Under the pieces are notes generated by a model, which saw only the letters and a list, made by a program, of their open reading frames with translations, was not told the origin of the DNA and did no database searches. Below are positions 1-8,597 of a stretch of 64,000 nucleotides of DNA, one piece after another (positions within the stretch are counted from its first letter, which is position 1; each line of letters opens with the position of its first letter). Source of the stretch: JAOUEA01 sp041287635 (GTDB lineage Bacteria > Actinomycetota > UBA4738 > HRBIN12); contig JBGGNG010000186.1 of assembly GCA_041287635.1 (NCBI GenBank), positions 1-64,000 of the forward strand, written 5' to 3'. A program made the position numbers and the translations under genes.

Positions 1-51
1 CGGGAAGTTCAGGGCGGTCTCGAGTCCGGGCGGTGGTGGTGGCGTGTCCAT
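1..51 (-). CDS. 5' end of an unidentified gene, cut by the left window edge
   Basis: An ATG opens a leftward frame whose 17 visible codons read MDTPPPPPGLETALNFP with no stop before the edge. A purine-rich ribosome site (AAGGGGG) ends five bases before the ATG, which supports a real start. The RNB ribonuclease gene on the same strand stops 64 bases upstream, so the two could be cotranscribed. Too little protein is present to name a family; the call rests only on the start context. Confidence 0.45.
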   Translation of the reverse strand, partial: MDTPPPPPGLETALNFP

Positions 52-115
52 CGGTGCCCCCTTGGGTCGGCGTGGCGTCTAATCCCACCGGACCTGCGCC
101 GAGCGGTCAATCCGC

Positions 116-1546
116 TCACGAGGAAACTCTCGCGAAGCGGATCGTATGCGTCGTGACATCGGCTTCCTCGAGCCGGACGCGCACCCTCGCGCCCAGCTCG
201 TGCACGTCGTCGCACGGTCCGATCACCGCCGGATGCCGCAGCGCGACTTCCCCCCTGCCCCGCTTCCACAGGTCGATCACCAGCCCGTCCGATTCCTGCC
301 CGACCAGCGGCGCCAACACGGCGGCCTCGACCGCGTCGACGACGGTGCGCTCGAGTCGGTTGCCGCGCTCGGCGCCGAGCGCCATCTCGATCGGCAGGGC
401 GGGCAAGGCGTCGCGCGCCCACACGGGCACGTCGAGCCCGGCGCACAGCGCGAGGCACACCTCGTTCGCGTACCGGTCGCCGAGGCGGCGCAGCGGCGCC
501 GTGCAGTGGGCATAGCGGGCAGCGAGGGCCGCGTGCATCGGGCCGGGCGGTGGCTGCCCGTCGAAGGCGACGTAGGAGGCGGCCCTGAACAGCACCGCCG
601 CCTCCTGCAGGAACACCGCCTCGGCGTCGGAGCGGGAGGGGTCGACCGTGTGCAGCATCTCCGCGTAGGGAAGGTCGGCCGGCCAGTCGATGCCCAGGCC
701 GGCGGCCACACGACGCAAACGGGCCACGTCGTACTCGTTGGCGGGTGGCATCGTCCGGACGATGCCCAGGCCGGCCTCGAGCATCATCTCCGCGGCGGCA
801 CGCCCCGTGAGCAGCGAGAGCTGGGCGTTCCAGGCCTCCACCGGCAGCAGCGAGCGGAACCGCAGTGAGTAGCCGCCGTCGCGCCCGACGACCTCCTGCG
901 TCGGAACGCCGAGGCTCGCGCCGCCACGGGCGTGCTCGGCCTGCTGCAGGAGCGTGCCGATCTCCGGCAGGAGCCGCAGCATGTCGTCGGCGGTCCCGTC
1001 ATCGAGGGCTGCCTGCACGCCGGCGTAGCCGAGCTTCGCCCGACTCATGACACCGGCACGCTCCACGTCGGTGTCGACCGTGATTCCGGTCGCGTCGACG
1101 TCCACCCGCCAGACGACCGCGGGCCGCGGGCCGTCGGGCAGCAGCGATGCGGCGCCCTCCGAGAGCACCGGCGGGTACAGAGGGGCGCGGCCGTCGGGGC
1201 TGTATGCGGTCTCGGCCCGCCGATGGGCTTCGGCGTCGATCACGCCCTCCGGATCGACGAACGCGGCGACGTCGGCGATCGCGTATCGAAGTCGGAATCC
1301 GCCGCCGGACAGTCGTTCGAGATGGAACGCCTGATCGAGGTCCATCGACTCCGGCGGATCGAGCGTGACGAACGGCAGCTCGGTGAGATCGGTGTCGGGA
1401 ACCGGTGGTTCACGCGCCGAGCGCTCGGCCTCGGCGAGCACGTCGGGCGGGAACTTCTCAGGGATGCCGATGTCGGCACGGATCGCCTCGAAGGTCGTGC
1501 GCAACTCGTCCGCGGGAGCAACGAGCCGGATCGATCGTCGAGGCAC
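116..1546 (-). CDS. RNB-domain exoribonuclease (RNase II/R family, catalytic domain only)
   Basis: Likely a cytoplasmic 3'-5' exoribonuclease of 476 residues. The RNB metal-binding segment is visible at residues 61-74 (TLDPPESMDLDQAF), with Asp63, Asp69 and Asp71 matching the first three conserved aspartates of RNase II; the fourth position is Gln72. A second RNB signature (HCTAPLRRLGDRYANE) with its arginines lies near residue 355. The protein is shorter than full RNase R and I see no clear cold-shock or S1 domains, so RNA recruitment must differ. The start is a GTG lying six bases after a TAGGCT -10 box, which implies a leaderless transcript. Family membership is firm; the substrate is unknown. 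Confidence 0.92.
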   Translation of the reverse strand: MPRRSIRLVAPADELRTTFEAIRADIGIPEKFPPDVLAEAERSAREPPVPDTDLTELPFVTLDPPESMDLDQAFHLERLSGGGFRLRYAIADVAAFVDPEGVIDAEAHRRAETAYSPDGRAPLYPPVLSEGAASLLPDGPRPAVVWRVDVDATGITVDTDVERAGVMSRAKLGYAGVQAALDDGTADDMLRLLPEIGTLLQQAEHARGGASLGVPTQEVVGRDGGYSLRFRSLLPVEAWNAQLSLLTGRAAAEMMLEAGLGIVRTMPPANEYDVARLRRVAAGLGIDWPADLPYAEMLHTVDPSRSDAEAVFLQEAAVLFRAASYVAFDGQPPPGPMHAALAARYAHCTAPLRRLGDRYANEVCLALCAGLDVPVWARDALPALPIEMALGAERGNRLERTVVDAVEAAVLAPLVGQESDGLVIDLWKRGRGEVALRHPAVIGPCDDVHELGARVRVRLEEADVTTHTIRFARVSS

Positions 1547-1552
1547 CCGTCG

Positions 1553-1558
1553 AGCCTA
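1553..1558 (-). promoter_or_regulatory. -10 box (TAGGCT) of a leaderless promoter for the RNB gene
   Basis: TAGGCT on the minus strand ends six bases before the GTG start, so transcription is predicted to begin at or within a base of the start codon. The same geometry recurs at many genes here. Confidence 0.6.
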
Positions 1559-1573
1559 CGAGCCGAGCCGGGA

Positions 1574-1810
1574 TCAGGAGCGGCGAAGCGAGCGGACGAC
1601 GACGACGACGAGACCCGCGGCCGCGAGGTACAACGCGGCCCCGACCCCGGCGTTGGCCATACCGAGGATCGCGGCGGCCGCCGCCTCCCAGCGGTCGAGA
1701 TCGATGTCACTCAGAACGAGAAGGAGGGGCCACGTGACGGCGGCGAGCGGCACTGTCACCTTCCACCATCGACCGAGCACGAGCCCGAACAAGAACATCG
1801 TCGGGATCAT
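1574..1810 (-). CDS. Small hypothetical membrane protein
   Basis: A 78-residue protein that is nearly all hydrophobic, with segments at about residues 3-34 (probably two short helices) and 44-72, ending in a basic tail (RSLRRS) expected to face the cytoplasm. It sits 27 bases upstream of the RNB gene on the same strand, but that gene appears to have its own promoter in the gap. I recognise no family. Support comes from the membrane-protein composition and tight packing; function is unknown. Confidence 0.55.
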   Translation of the reverse strand: MIPTMFLFGLVLGRWWKVTVPLAAVTWPLLLVLSDIDLDRWEAAAAAILGMANAGVGAALYLAAAGLVVVVVRSLRRS

Positions 1811-1874
1811 CCACTTCAGTATCGACCGTCCGACGACGCGACACCATCGTCCGGACGGACGAGAATCCGGCGCG

Positions 1875-3401
1875 CTACGCGAGCATCGTGGCCATCGTCG
1901 CCCACTGCTCGCGGTCGTCGTCGCGGAACGCCTGCGTCTCGGCCATCGTGGTCGGCCCCAGCACTCGGTTCAGGCCTGGGAGCTTCCGGCGGATCTGCTC
2001 GAGGTCGCGCCGGGAGAACTCGCACGTCTCCGTGTTCGGCTCCACGCCGTAGAGCGCGGCGCCGTTGAGCCCAAGGATCTTCGCCTTGAGCTCCTTCGTG
2101 AGCTTCGGGTAGCCGTAGCGCTCCTGGAACTCCGCGGAGATCTGGAACGCCCGCATCGCCTGGATCATCGGCTGGGGCGAGCCGTAGAACAGGCAGTCCG
2201 TGCCCCACAGCACGTTGTCCTCGCCGATGTACCGCAACAGCTTGCCGAGGAAGTGCGCCGCCTGGTCGGGGTAGCGCATCACGAACCACCACGACGTGCC
2301 CATCTCGGCGTAGACGTTCTCGTTCGGGCCGATCCCCTCGCGTTCCATCGACCAGATCAATCGGTTCGTGCCCATGTGTCTCGTGGACCTCGTGTAGGGC
2401 ACCTCGGTCACGTTCGCCTCGAACCCGGAGTGGTACGCCACGAAGTTCATGTCGCGGTGCCTGCGCGCCGCCGGGCCCACGTCGTCGGGCGAGGCGAACG
2501 GCGAGCCGAGCGAGAGCCCCTTGTGGACGCAGATCGTGTCGGTGCCGATCTCCTTCGCCTTGCGGATGAAGCGCTCCCCGACCTGTCGCTCGCTCGGATC
2601 GCGGTCGTCGAGCCACCATCCGTTGCCATCGCCCTCGAAGGCGTCGGGGAAGTGGGTGAACGTCTTCCAGGCGGCGACGGGGTAGGCCGCGGCCGTGTGC
2701 TCCATCGCGGCGAGCGCGGCATCGAGCTTCCCCACGTTCGGCAGAGCCTGGCCGTGCAGCAGGATGCGCTCGTCGCGGCAGAGCGAGGCGGCGACCTTCC
2801 GCGTCAGGTCCATCACGTCGTGGCCCTGCGGACTGCCCTCGGGGAAGATCGGCAGTGCGGAGAGCACGAGCATGTTCGTGTCTGAGCGCAGGAACATCAG
2901 GTCGAGGAAGTGCTCGATCGAGTAACAGGCGCGCGGGTCGTCCTCGCCGCAGTCCTGCTGCGGGAACGACGTCCAGAAGTCCTGGCCGTTCAGCACCGGG
3001 TTCAGGTGGTACTCGAGCAGGTGCCCCTGGATGTCGAAGACGAACTCTTCGCCGCCGAGCGCCTCGAACGCGCTCTCGGGTTCGACCGACGCGCTCGGCG
3101 GCACCTCGTAGGAGCCGCCCGGGCTCGAGCCCGTCGCGCTCGGCGACGACGGCCCCGCGGCGTGCTCCTCGGCCGTACAGGCGTTCAACGCGAGGAACGC
3201 GGTCGCCGCGCCACATGCCGAGAGCAGGAACTCCCGACGCGACATGCCGAGCTTGTCGGCGTTCTCGGCCGACCACGCCTGCGCACGGACGATCGTCTCC
3301 CTGAGCACCGGCGGCAGCGACGGCTCGGGGTCGTACTCCCCGTTGGAGGCCGGACCGAACTGGATCGGCAGACCAGGGTCGTGCTCCTCGTCTCGCGCCA
3401 C
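1875..3401 (-). CDS. Tat-exported amidohydrolase (TIM-barrel metal-dependent hydrolase)
   Basis: A 508-residue protein of the amidohydrolase-2 type (ACMSD-like TIM barrel). About 50 residues in there is a twin-arginine signal (SRREFLLS), a hydrophobic stretch and a lipobox-like LNAC, so the enzyme is probably folded in the cytoplasm, exported by Tat and possibly lipid-anchored. The first strand carries DIQGHLLEY in place of the usual H-x-H metal ligands, and late barrel elements include VLWGTDCLFYGSPQP. The GTG start follows a good site (GGAGGGG). An internal ATG just before the twin arginines would give a shorter protein, but amidohydrolases of this kind often carry an N-terminal extension. 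The substrate cannot be read from the sequence. Confidence 0.82.
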   Translation of the reverse strand: MARDEEHDPGLPIQFGPASNGEYDPEPSLPPVLRETIVRAQAWSAENADKLGMSRREFLLSACGAATAFLALNACTAEEHAAGPSSPSATGSSPGGSYEVPPSASVEPESAFEALGGEEFVFDIQGHLLEYHLNPVLNGQDFWTSFPQQDCGEDDPRACYSIEHFLDLMFLRSDTNMLVLSALPIFPEGSPQGHDVMDLTRKVAASLCRDERILLHGQALPNVGKLDAALAAMEHTAAAYPVAAWKTFTHFPDAFEGDGNGWWLDDRDPSERQVGERFIRKAKEIGTDTICVHKGLSLGSPFASPDDVGPAARRHRDMNFVAYHSGFEANVTEVPYTRSTRHMGTNRLIWSMEREGIGPNENVYAEMGTSWWFVMRYPDQAAHFLGKLLRYIGEDNVLWGTDCLFYGSPQPMIQAMRAFQISAEFQERYGYPKLTKELKAKILGLNGAALYGVEPNTETCEFSRRDLEQIRRKLPGLNRVLGPTTMAETQAFRDDDREQWATMATMLA

Positions 3402-3473
3402 GCCACCCCTCCGCTCGGTGCGTGATGAGGTGACCGTCGCACACCTCCCGGAGTTCCGCGAGACACTGGCTCG

Positions 3474-4301
3474 ATGCGGGTCGCGGTCGTCGGACATACC
3501 GAATGGGTCTGGTTCGGCACGGTCGACCGCATCCCCGCCGCCGGCGAGATCGCGCACTCGAGCGACGACTGGGAGGAACCGGGCGGGGGCGGCGCCGTCG
3601 CCGCGGTACAGCTCGCGAAGCTCGGGGGTTCCTGCGACTTCCTCACGGCACTCGGCACGGACGACCTCGGCGACCGCGCGGCCCGCGAGCTCGCCGCGCT
3701 GGGCGTCGATGTGCACGCTGCGCGGCGCGACGACCCCACCAGGCGCGCACTCACGCTCGTCGATCCGGCGGGCGAGCGCACGATCACCACGCTCGGACGA
3801 CGGCTCGCTCCGTCGGCCGACGACCCGCTGCCATGGGATCGGCTCGACGAGGCCGACGCCGTGTACGTGACGGCGGGCGATGCCGGAGCCTTCCGGCGGG
3901 CACGCAGGGCTCGTGTCATGGTGGTGACCACACGCGTGCTCGACGAGCTGCTCGATGCCGACGTCGTGCCTGACGCGCTCGTGGGCAGCGACCGCGATCG
4001 TGCGGAGCACGTCGACGCCGAGGCGCTGCCGTGGCGGCCGCCGCTGCTCGTTCGGACGGAGGGGACGTCGGGCGGCCGCTACGAGACGGCGAGCGGGGAA
4101 GCCGGGCGCTACGAGGCGGTCGAGATGCCACACGGGCTCGCCGGCGACGCCTACGGTGCCGGCGACTCGTTCGCCGCCGGGCTGACGTACGCGTTGGGCA
4201 TGTCGTGGGAGGTCGAGCGAGCGCTGACGTTCGCGGCCCGGTGCGGCGCCACCTGCGCCGCGGATCGCGGGCCGTACGCCGGGCAGTGGGACGGCAGCTG
4301 A
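3474..4301 (+). CDS. PfkB-family carbohydrate kinase
   Basis: A 275-residue ribokinase-like kinase. The C-terminal PfkB signature is clear at residues 225-236 (DAYGAGDSFAAG): Asp231 is the expected catalytic base and GAG forms the anion hole. The N-terminal glycine-rich region (EEPGGGGAVAAVQLAKLG, about residues 34-51) matches the family's first signature. It would phosphorylate a sugar or nucleoside hydroxyl with ATP in the cytoplasm; the substrate is not evident. It is divergent from the amidohydrolase gene, with starts 72 bases apart. A GACACT hexamer six bases before the ATG could be a leaderless -10. Confidence 0.85.
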   Translation: MRVAVVGHTEWVWFGTVDRIPAAGEIAHSSDDWEEPGGGGAVAAVQLAKLGGSCDFLTALGTDDLGDRAARELAALGVDVHAARRDDPTRRALTLVDPAGERTITTLGRRLAPSADDPLPWDRLDEADAVYVTAGDAGAFRRARRARVMVVTTRVLDELLDADVVPDALVGSDRDRAEHVDAEALPWRPPLLVRTEGTSGGRYETASGEAGRYEAVEMPHGLAGDAYGAGDSFAAGLTYALGMSWEVERALTFAARCGATCAADRGPYAGQWDGS

Positions 4302-4374
4302 CGTAGGGCGAAGCGGCCTCGTCGGACGTGACACGATCTGGGCTGGGCTCCACGGTTCCGGGGATGCCCGGGCG

Positions 4375-4380
4375 TATCCT
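4375..4380 (+). promoter_or_regulatory. Possible -10 box (TATCCT) for the CapA-family gene
   Basis: TATCCT lies 60 bases upstream of the ATG in the 139-base gap after the kinase gene. It would give a leader of about 55 bases containing a GAGGT ribosome site. No convincing -35 element is visible. Confidence 0.3.
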
Positions 4381-4440
4381 CGGCGGACCTTCCTCGGGGC
4401 GCGGCTCGCGCCTCCCTTCCCCAACCCCACGAGGTCTGCG

Positions 4441-5523
4441 ATGCGCGGGAAGCATCGACGCCGCCGGCCACCCCCGGGCCCGATCAGCCTCTCGGCCGTG
4501 ATGGTCGGGGTGCTCGCCGTGAGCTTGGCCACGCCTCGTCAGGCGGAGGCTCCGGAACGCTCGGAACGACGCCGTGCCCGGTCGTCGGCTCCTTCGGCTC
4601 CGGCACCGCGACGCCCCGAAGCTCCCCACAGGTTCACGATCGCGGCGACCGGCGACATCTTGATCCACGAGTCACTGTGGGAGCGCGCCGCCCGGCTGGG
4701 CGCCGCACGTAGTGAGGAGTATGACTTCCGACCGATGTTCCGGCGCGTGCGCGACACCCTCGCCGGGGCCGACCTGGCGCTGTGCCACCTCGAGACGCCG
4801 GTGACTGCCGACGGCAGCGTCTCGAGCTACCCGGTGTTCGCCGCGCCGATCGAGATCACCGACGCGATCGCGCACGCCGGATACGACTCGTGCTCGACGG
4901 CGTCGAACCACTCGCTCGACGGGGGTGCCCCCGGCATCGACGCCACCCTTGACTCGCTCGACCGCAGCGGCGTCGCCCACGCGGGGACGGCGCGCAGCCG
5001 ACCCGAATCCCGTCGCATCACGATGCTCGACGTCGAGGGGGCCAGCGTCGCCCAACTCTCCTACTCGTTCGGGTTCAACGGGTTCACGCCCGAGCACGAC
5101 TGGCAGGCAAACGCAATCGAGGTCGAACGCATCCTCGACGACGCGCGGCGCGCCCGAGACCGCGGCTCTGACTTCACGGTCGTCAGCCTGCACTGGGGTG
5201 TGGAGCCGATCACGACGCCCACGGCGTTCCAGACCCAGGTGGCCGAACGCCTCACGCGATCGCCGTTCGTCGACGCGATCGTCGGCCACCACGCGCACGT
5301 GGTGCAGCCGATCGAGCGCGTGAACGGGAAGGTCGTCGCCTACGGCATGGGCAACTTCCTCTCGGGCATGCGGCCGAGCGAGATGTGGCCCGACGGCGTC
5401 GAGGACGGCGTGATCGTGCTGTTGCGGGTGGAGCGGCGGGGCGACGCGTACCGGGTGACGAGGGTCCGTGCCGTGCCGACCACGGTCGAGTACGGCACGT
5501 GGCGCATCCTGCCGAGCGCCTGA
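4441..5523 (+). CDS. CapA/PgsA-type metallophosphatase family protein, membrane-anchored
   Basis: A 360-residue protein with a basic start, one hydrophobic segment (about residues 15-31) and an Arg/Pro/Ala linker to about residue 62, then a calcineurin-like domain of the CapA type. Motifs in order are GDILIHES (71-78), SNHSLDGG, HWGVE, GHHAHVVQPIE and a final YGMGNFLS. The architecture suggests an enzyme tethered outside the membrane. In Bacillus, CapA works in poly-gamma-glutamate capsule export, but no capB/capC partners are present here, so that role should not be assumed. The ATG has a GAGGT site seven bases upstream. A sensor-like gene follows after 41 bases. Confidence 0.85.
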   Translation: MRGKHRRRRPPPGPISLSAVMVGVLAVSLATPRQAEAPERSERRRARSSAPSAPAPRRPEAPHRFTIAATGDILIHESLWERAARLGAARSEEYDFRPMFRRVRDTLAGADLALCHLETPVTADGSVSSYPVFAAPIEITDAIAHAGYDSCSTASNHSLDGGAPGIDATLDSLDRSGVAHAGTARSRPESRRITMLDVEGASVAQLSYSFGFNGFTPEHDWQANAIEVERILDDARRARDRGSDFTVVSLHWGVEPITTPTAFQTQVAERLTRSPFVDAIVGHHAHVVQPIERVNGKVVAYGMGNFLSGMRPSEMWPDGVEDGVIVLLRVERRGDAYRVTRVRAVPTTVEYGTWRILPSA

Positions 5524-5552
5524 CCCACTCCACGCGGGTCACGCCCATCGGC

Positions 5553-5558
5553 GATACT
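5553..5558 (+). promoter_or_regulatory. -10 box (GATACT) of a leaderless promoter
   Basis: GATACT ends six bases before the GTG of the cNMP-binding/CBS/nucleotidyltransferase gene. No Shine-Dalgarno sequence is present there, which agrees with a leaderless mRNA. Confidence 0.5.
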
Positions 5559-5564
5559 CCCGCC

Positions 5565-7403
5565 GTGGACATCGCGGGGTTCCTGCGCCGGTATCCGCCG
5601 TTCGACGAGCTGAACGCCGAACGGCTCGCCGAGGTCGCCCGCACGGTCGAGATCGAGCACTTCCCGGCTGGTGCCGTGATCCTGCAACAGGGTGGAGAGC
5701 CCGCGAGCGCCCTCTACGTGGTGCGCAAGGGCGCCGTCGAGCTGCTGGACGACGGCCAGGTGCTCGACCTGCTGCTCGAGGGCGAGGTATTCGGACAGTT
5801 CTCCTTGCTGGCCCACGACGTGCCGTCGCTCACCGTGCGAGCGCATGAGGACACGCTGTGCTACCTCGTGCCGGAGCCGGCCGCGGACCCGGTGCTCGAG
5901 ACGCACGCGGGCCTGTCGTTCGTGATCGGCAGCATGCGCCGGCGCATCGCGCGAGCTACCGATGCGACTGCCGACGTGCCCGATGCCCGCTTGCGACCGG
6001 TGGGCGACCTGGTGCGTCGGGCGCCGGTCACAGCCGACCCGACCGAGACGATCGCCGAGGGTGCCGCACGCATGGCTGCAGAGCGGGTCTCCTCGCTGCT
6101 CGTGCCGATGCGCGGCGGCTGGGGCATCGTGACCGATCGTGACCTCCGCACGAGGGTCGTCGCCACGCAGACCGATCCGGCGACCCCGCTCGAGTCGATC
6201 GCGACGTTCCCGGTGCGGACGATCAGCCACGACGCGCTCGCCGGCGACGCGCTGCTCGCGATGTTCGCCCAGGGCGTGCATCACTTCCCGGTGGTCGGTT
6301 CCGGCGGCGAGTTGATCGGAGTGGTGACCGACACGGATCTGATGGGGCTCGGCCGACACACGCCGTTCGCGATGAAGAGCGCGATCGAGCGGGCGACGAC
6401 GGCCAACGACGTCGCCGCGGCCGGACGCGATCTCCCTCAGCTCGTGGTGACGATGGTGCGCGCTCATGCCGACCCGATCGACGTGGGCCGTGTTTCGGCC
6501 CTCGTCGTCGACGCGATCACCGAGCGTCTGATCGCTCTCGCGATCGACGATCTCGGCGACCCTCCGTGCGCGTGGGCATGGCTCGCGCTCGGCAGCGCCG
6601 CGCGCCACGAGCAGGCTCTGCGCACGGACCAAGATCACGCCCTCGTCTACGACCCGGTCCTCGGGGAGCTCGATCCCGACCCGTGGTTCGCCGACTTCGC
6701 CGAGCGGGTGACGGCCGGGCTCGAGGCGGCAGGCATCCCTCGCTGCGAGGGCGACGCGATGGCGACGCATCCCACCCTGCGGCGACCGCTCGGCGAGTTC
6801 GTCGAGGCGTTCGCCACGTGGATGGACAGCGCCGACCCGCACGCCGTCGTGCTCTCGTCGATCGGCTACGACTTCCGACAGGTCGCGGGCCCGCTCGGCG
6901 CCGAGCCCGCGCTCGACGACGCAATGCGCCGCGCCCGGGCGAGGCCGGCCTTCGTGCGTCAGATGGCCCGCCGCGCGCTCGATCTGAGGCCCCCGACCGG
7001 GTTCCTGCGAGACCTGGTTGTGGAGGCCAGGGGCGAGCACGCCGGGCGGCTCGACATCAAGCACGGCGGCATCACGATCGTGAACAACCTCGCGCGTGTG
7101 TGGGCGGTCCGCGCCGGGGTGACCGCGAAGGACACGATCGGACGCCTGCACGGCGCCGCCGCGGCGGGGTCGATCGAGCACGGGGTCGCGGACGAGCTCG
7201 TGGAGGCGTTCCACTTCCTCTGGGACGTGCGCCTGCATCACCAGGCGGGTCAGGTCGGGGCCGGCGAGCCGCCCGACGACTTCGTCGACCCTGCGTCTCT
7301 CGGCTCGTTCTCCCGCAGCGGCCTGAAGGAGGCCTTCCGTGTGATCACCAGAGCGCAGCGGCTGACCGGCACCGAGGAGGGCGTGCACCCGGGCCTTCGG
7401 TGA
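5565..7403 (+). CDS. cNMP-binding / CBS-pair / DUF294 nucleotidyltransferase signalling protein
   Basis: A 612-residue cytoplasmic regulator with a known multi-domain order. An N-terminal cyclic-nucleotide-binding-like domain spans about residues 5-115 (GAVILQQGGEPASALYVVRKG, then GEVFGQFSLL). A tandem CBS pair occupies about 145-265. A DUF294 nucleotidyltransferase-like domain carries GSAARHEQALRTDQD near residues 343-357, the G-S...D-x-D pattern of GlnD-type transferases, followed by the DUF294 C-terminal helical domain. The family is thought to couple small-molecule sensing to nucleotidyl transfer; the targets are unknown. The GTG start is chosen because it begins the first domain cleanly and follows a GATACT -10 box. 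A class III cyclase gene lies 47 kb away in this window. Confidence 0.87.
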   Translation: MDIAGFLRRYPPFDELNAERLAEVARTVEIEHFPAGAVILQQGGEPASALYVVRKGAVELLDDGQVLDLLLEGEVFGQFSLLAHDVPSLTVRAHEDTLCYLVPEPAADPVLETHAGLSFVIGSMRRRIARATDATADVPDARLRPVGDLVRRAPVTADPTETIAEGAARMAAERVSSLLVPMRGGWGIVTDRDLRTRVVATQTDPATPLESIATFPVRTISHDALAGDALLAMFAQGVHHFPVVGSGGELIGVVTDTDLMGLGRHTPFAMKSAIERATTANDVAAAGRDLPQLVVTMVRAHADPIDVGRVSALVVDAITERLIALAIDDLGDPPCAWAWLALGSAARHEQALRTDQDHALVYDPVLGELDPDPWFADFAERVTAGLEAAGIPRCEGDAMATHPTLRRPLGEFVEAFATWMDSADPHAVVLSSIGYDFRQVAGPLGAEPALDDAMRRARARPAFVRQMARRALDLRPPTGFLRDLVVEARGEHAGRLDIKHGGITIVNNLARVWAVRAGVTAKDTIGRLHGAAAAGSIEHGVADELVEAFHFLWDVRLHHQAGQVGAGEPPDDFVDPASLGSFSRSGLKEAFRVITRAQRLTGTEEGVHPGLR

Positions 7404-7409
7404 GCGCGT

Positions 7410-8192
7410 TCAGTCGAGCGAGAGATCCGTGCCCATCGCGTGGAAGCCGCCGTCGACGTGGATCATCTCGCCGGTGATGCCCTTCGACAGGTCCGAGAGC
7501 AGGAACGCGACGGTGTTCCCGACGGGTGTCGAATCGGTCACGTCCCAACCGAGTGGCGCTCGCCGTCCCCACGTGTCGGTGATCGCGTCGAACCCGGGGA
7601 TGCCCTTGCCGGCCATCGTGCGCACCGGGCCCGCGCTCACCGTGTTCACCCGTACGCCCCTCGGCCCGAGGTCGCGGGCGAGGTAGCGGGTGACCGACTC
7701 GAGCCCGGCCTTCGCCACGCCCATCCAGTCGTAGACCGGCCACGCGACCGTCGCGTCGAAGTCGAGCGAGACGATCGAGCCGCCCCGTTCCTGCATCAGC
7801 GGAAGCATGCCCACCCCGAGCACCTTCAGCGAGAACGCGCTCGTGCGGACCGCCGTCGCGACACTCTCCCACTCCGTGTTGAGGAAGTTGCCGCCGAGAG
7901 CGTCCTGGGGCGCGAACGCGATCGCGTGTAGGAACCCGTCGATCGATCCCCATCGGCTCGCGAGCTCGTCGCGGACGGCGACGACGTGATCGGGCTCGTT
8001 CACGTCGAGCTCGAGCACGTCGGGCGGGTCGGGCAGGCGCTTGGCCACCTTCTCGGTGATGCTCACGCCTCTCCCGAAGTTCGTGAGCACGATCTCGCCG
8101 CCCTGCTCCTGCACGGACCGCGCGGCCGCGAACGCGATCGACTGCGGCGTGAGCACGCCGGTGATCAGGAACCGCTTCCCCTCGAGCAACAC
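7410..8192 (-). CDS. fabI: Enoyl-[acyl-carrier-protein] reductase (NADH), InhA/FabI type
   Basis: A 260-residue short-chain dehydrogenase of the FabI/InhA class, catalysing the last reduction of each fatty-acid elongation cycle. The N-terminal nucleotide-binding segment reads GKRFLITGVLTPQSIA, the FabI variant of the SDR glycine motif. The catalytic pair is Tyr154-x6-Lys161 in YDWMGVAKAGLES, and the closing HVDGGFHAMG is typical. The Tyr-Asn/Asp-Trp-Met context resembles mycobacterial InhA. It stands alone, convergent with the sensor gene (six bases between stops), and no other fatty-acid synthesis gene is near. The start is an ATG with a weak upstream AGGGGGA site. Confidence 0.95.
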   Translation of the reverse strand: MLLEGKRFLITGVLTPQSIAFAAARSVQEQGGEIVLTNFGRGVSITEKVAKRLPDPPDVLELDVNEPDHVVAVRDELASRWGSIDGFLHAIAFAPQDALGGNFLNTEWESVATAVRTSAFSLKVLGVGMLPLMQERGGSIVSLDFDATVAWPVYDWMGVAKAGLESVTRYLARDLGPRGVRVNTVSAGPVRTMAGKGIPGFDAITDTWGRRAPLGWDVTDSTPVGNTVAFLLSDLSKGITGEMIHVDGGFHAMGTDLSLD

Positions 8193-8215
8193 GTCTCCCC
8201 CTCGTGCGCCGGCGC

Positions 8216-8521
8216 TCAGGCGGCCGCGCCCGCGTCGGTGACTTCCCAGTCCACGTTCCCCTGATCGTCGCGCTGCGTGACCGAGATCGTGAACTCGGCG
8301 CCCGATTCATCGACGGCGGTGCATTCGAACGTGGCGCCGGCCTCGACCGCCACGTCGGCGGGGCAGTCGACCGAGGCGATCTCGCCGGGAATCTGCTGCT
8401 CGATCTGGCCCTTCAGCTCGCCCTCCAGCCCATCGGTGTCGAGCGTCTTCGTGCACGCGGCGGCCGCGATCGAGAGCACGGCGAGGGCGGCGAAGCGGAC
8501 GGAGCGCGAGCGCATCGACAT
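8216..8521 (-). CDS. DUF4333-domain lipoprotein
   Basis: A 101-residue exported protein. The N-terminus has Arg residues, a hydrophobic core and a lipobox-like AAAAC at residues 19-23, so Cys23 is the probable lipidated residue. The remainder fits DUF4333, a small domain found in actinobacterial lipoproteins, with a conserved Cys pair (VDCPADVAVEAGATFECTA) likely to form a disulfide. It is transcribed with a clear ribosome site (AGGAGG) and a TAGGCT -10 box further upstream. Function is unknown; location outside the membrane is well supported. Confidence 0.8.
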   Translation of the reverse strand: MSMRSRSVRFAALAVLSIAAAACTKTLDTDGLEGELKGQIEQQIPGEIASVDCPADVAVEAGATFECTAVDESGAEFTISVTQRDDQGNVDWEVTDAGAAA

Positions 8522-8559
8522 CGGCGTGGAGCCTCCTGCGTCGTCGGACGAGACGATCG

Positions 8560-8565
8560 AGCCTA
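8560..8565 (-). promoter_or_regulatory. -10 box (TAGGCT) upstream of the DUF4333 lipoprotein gene
   Basis: This box predicts a start about 30 bases before the ATG; the leader contains an AGGAGG ribosome site. The gene therefore has a leadered mRNA, unlike many neighbours that share the same -10 sequence. Confidence 0.45.
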
Positions 8566-8597
8566 TCGACGGACGCTCGGGGGGACAAACGTCCGGC

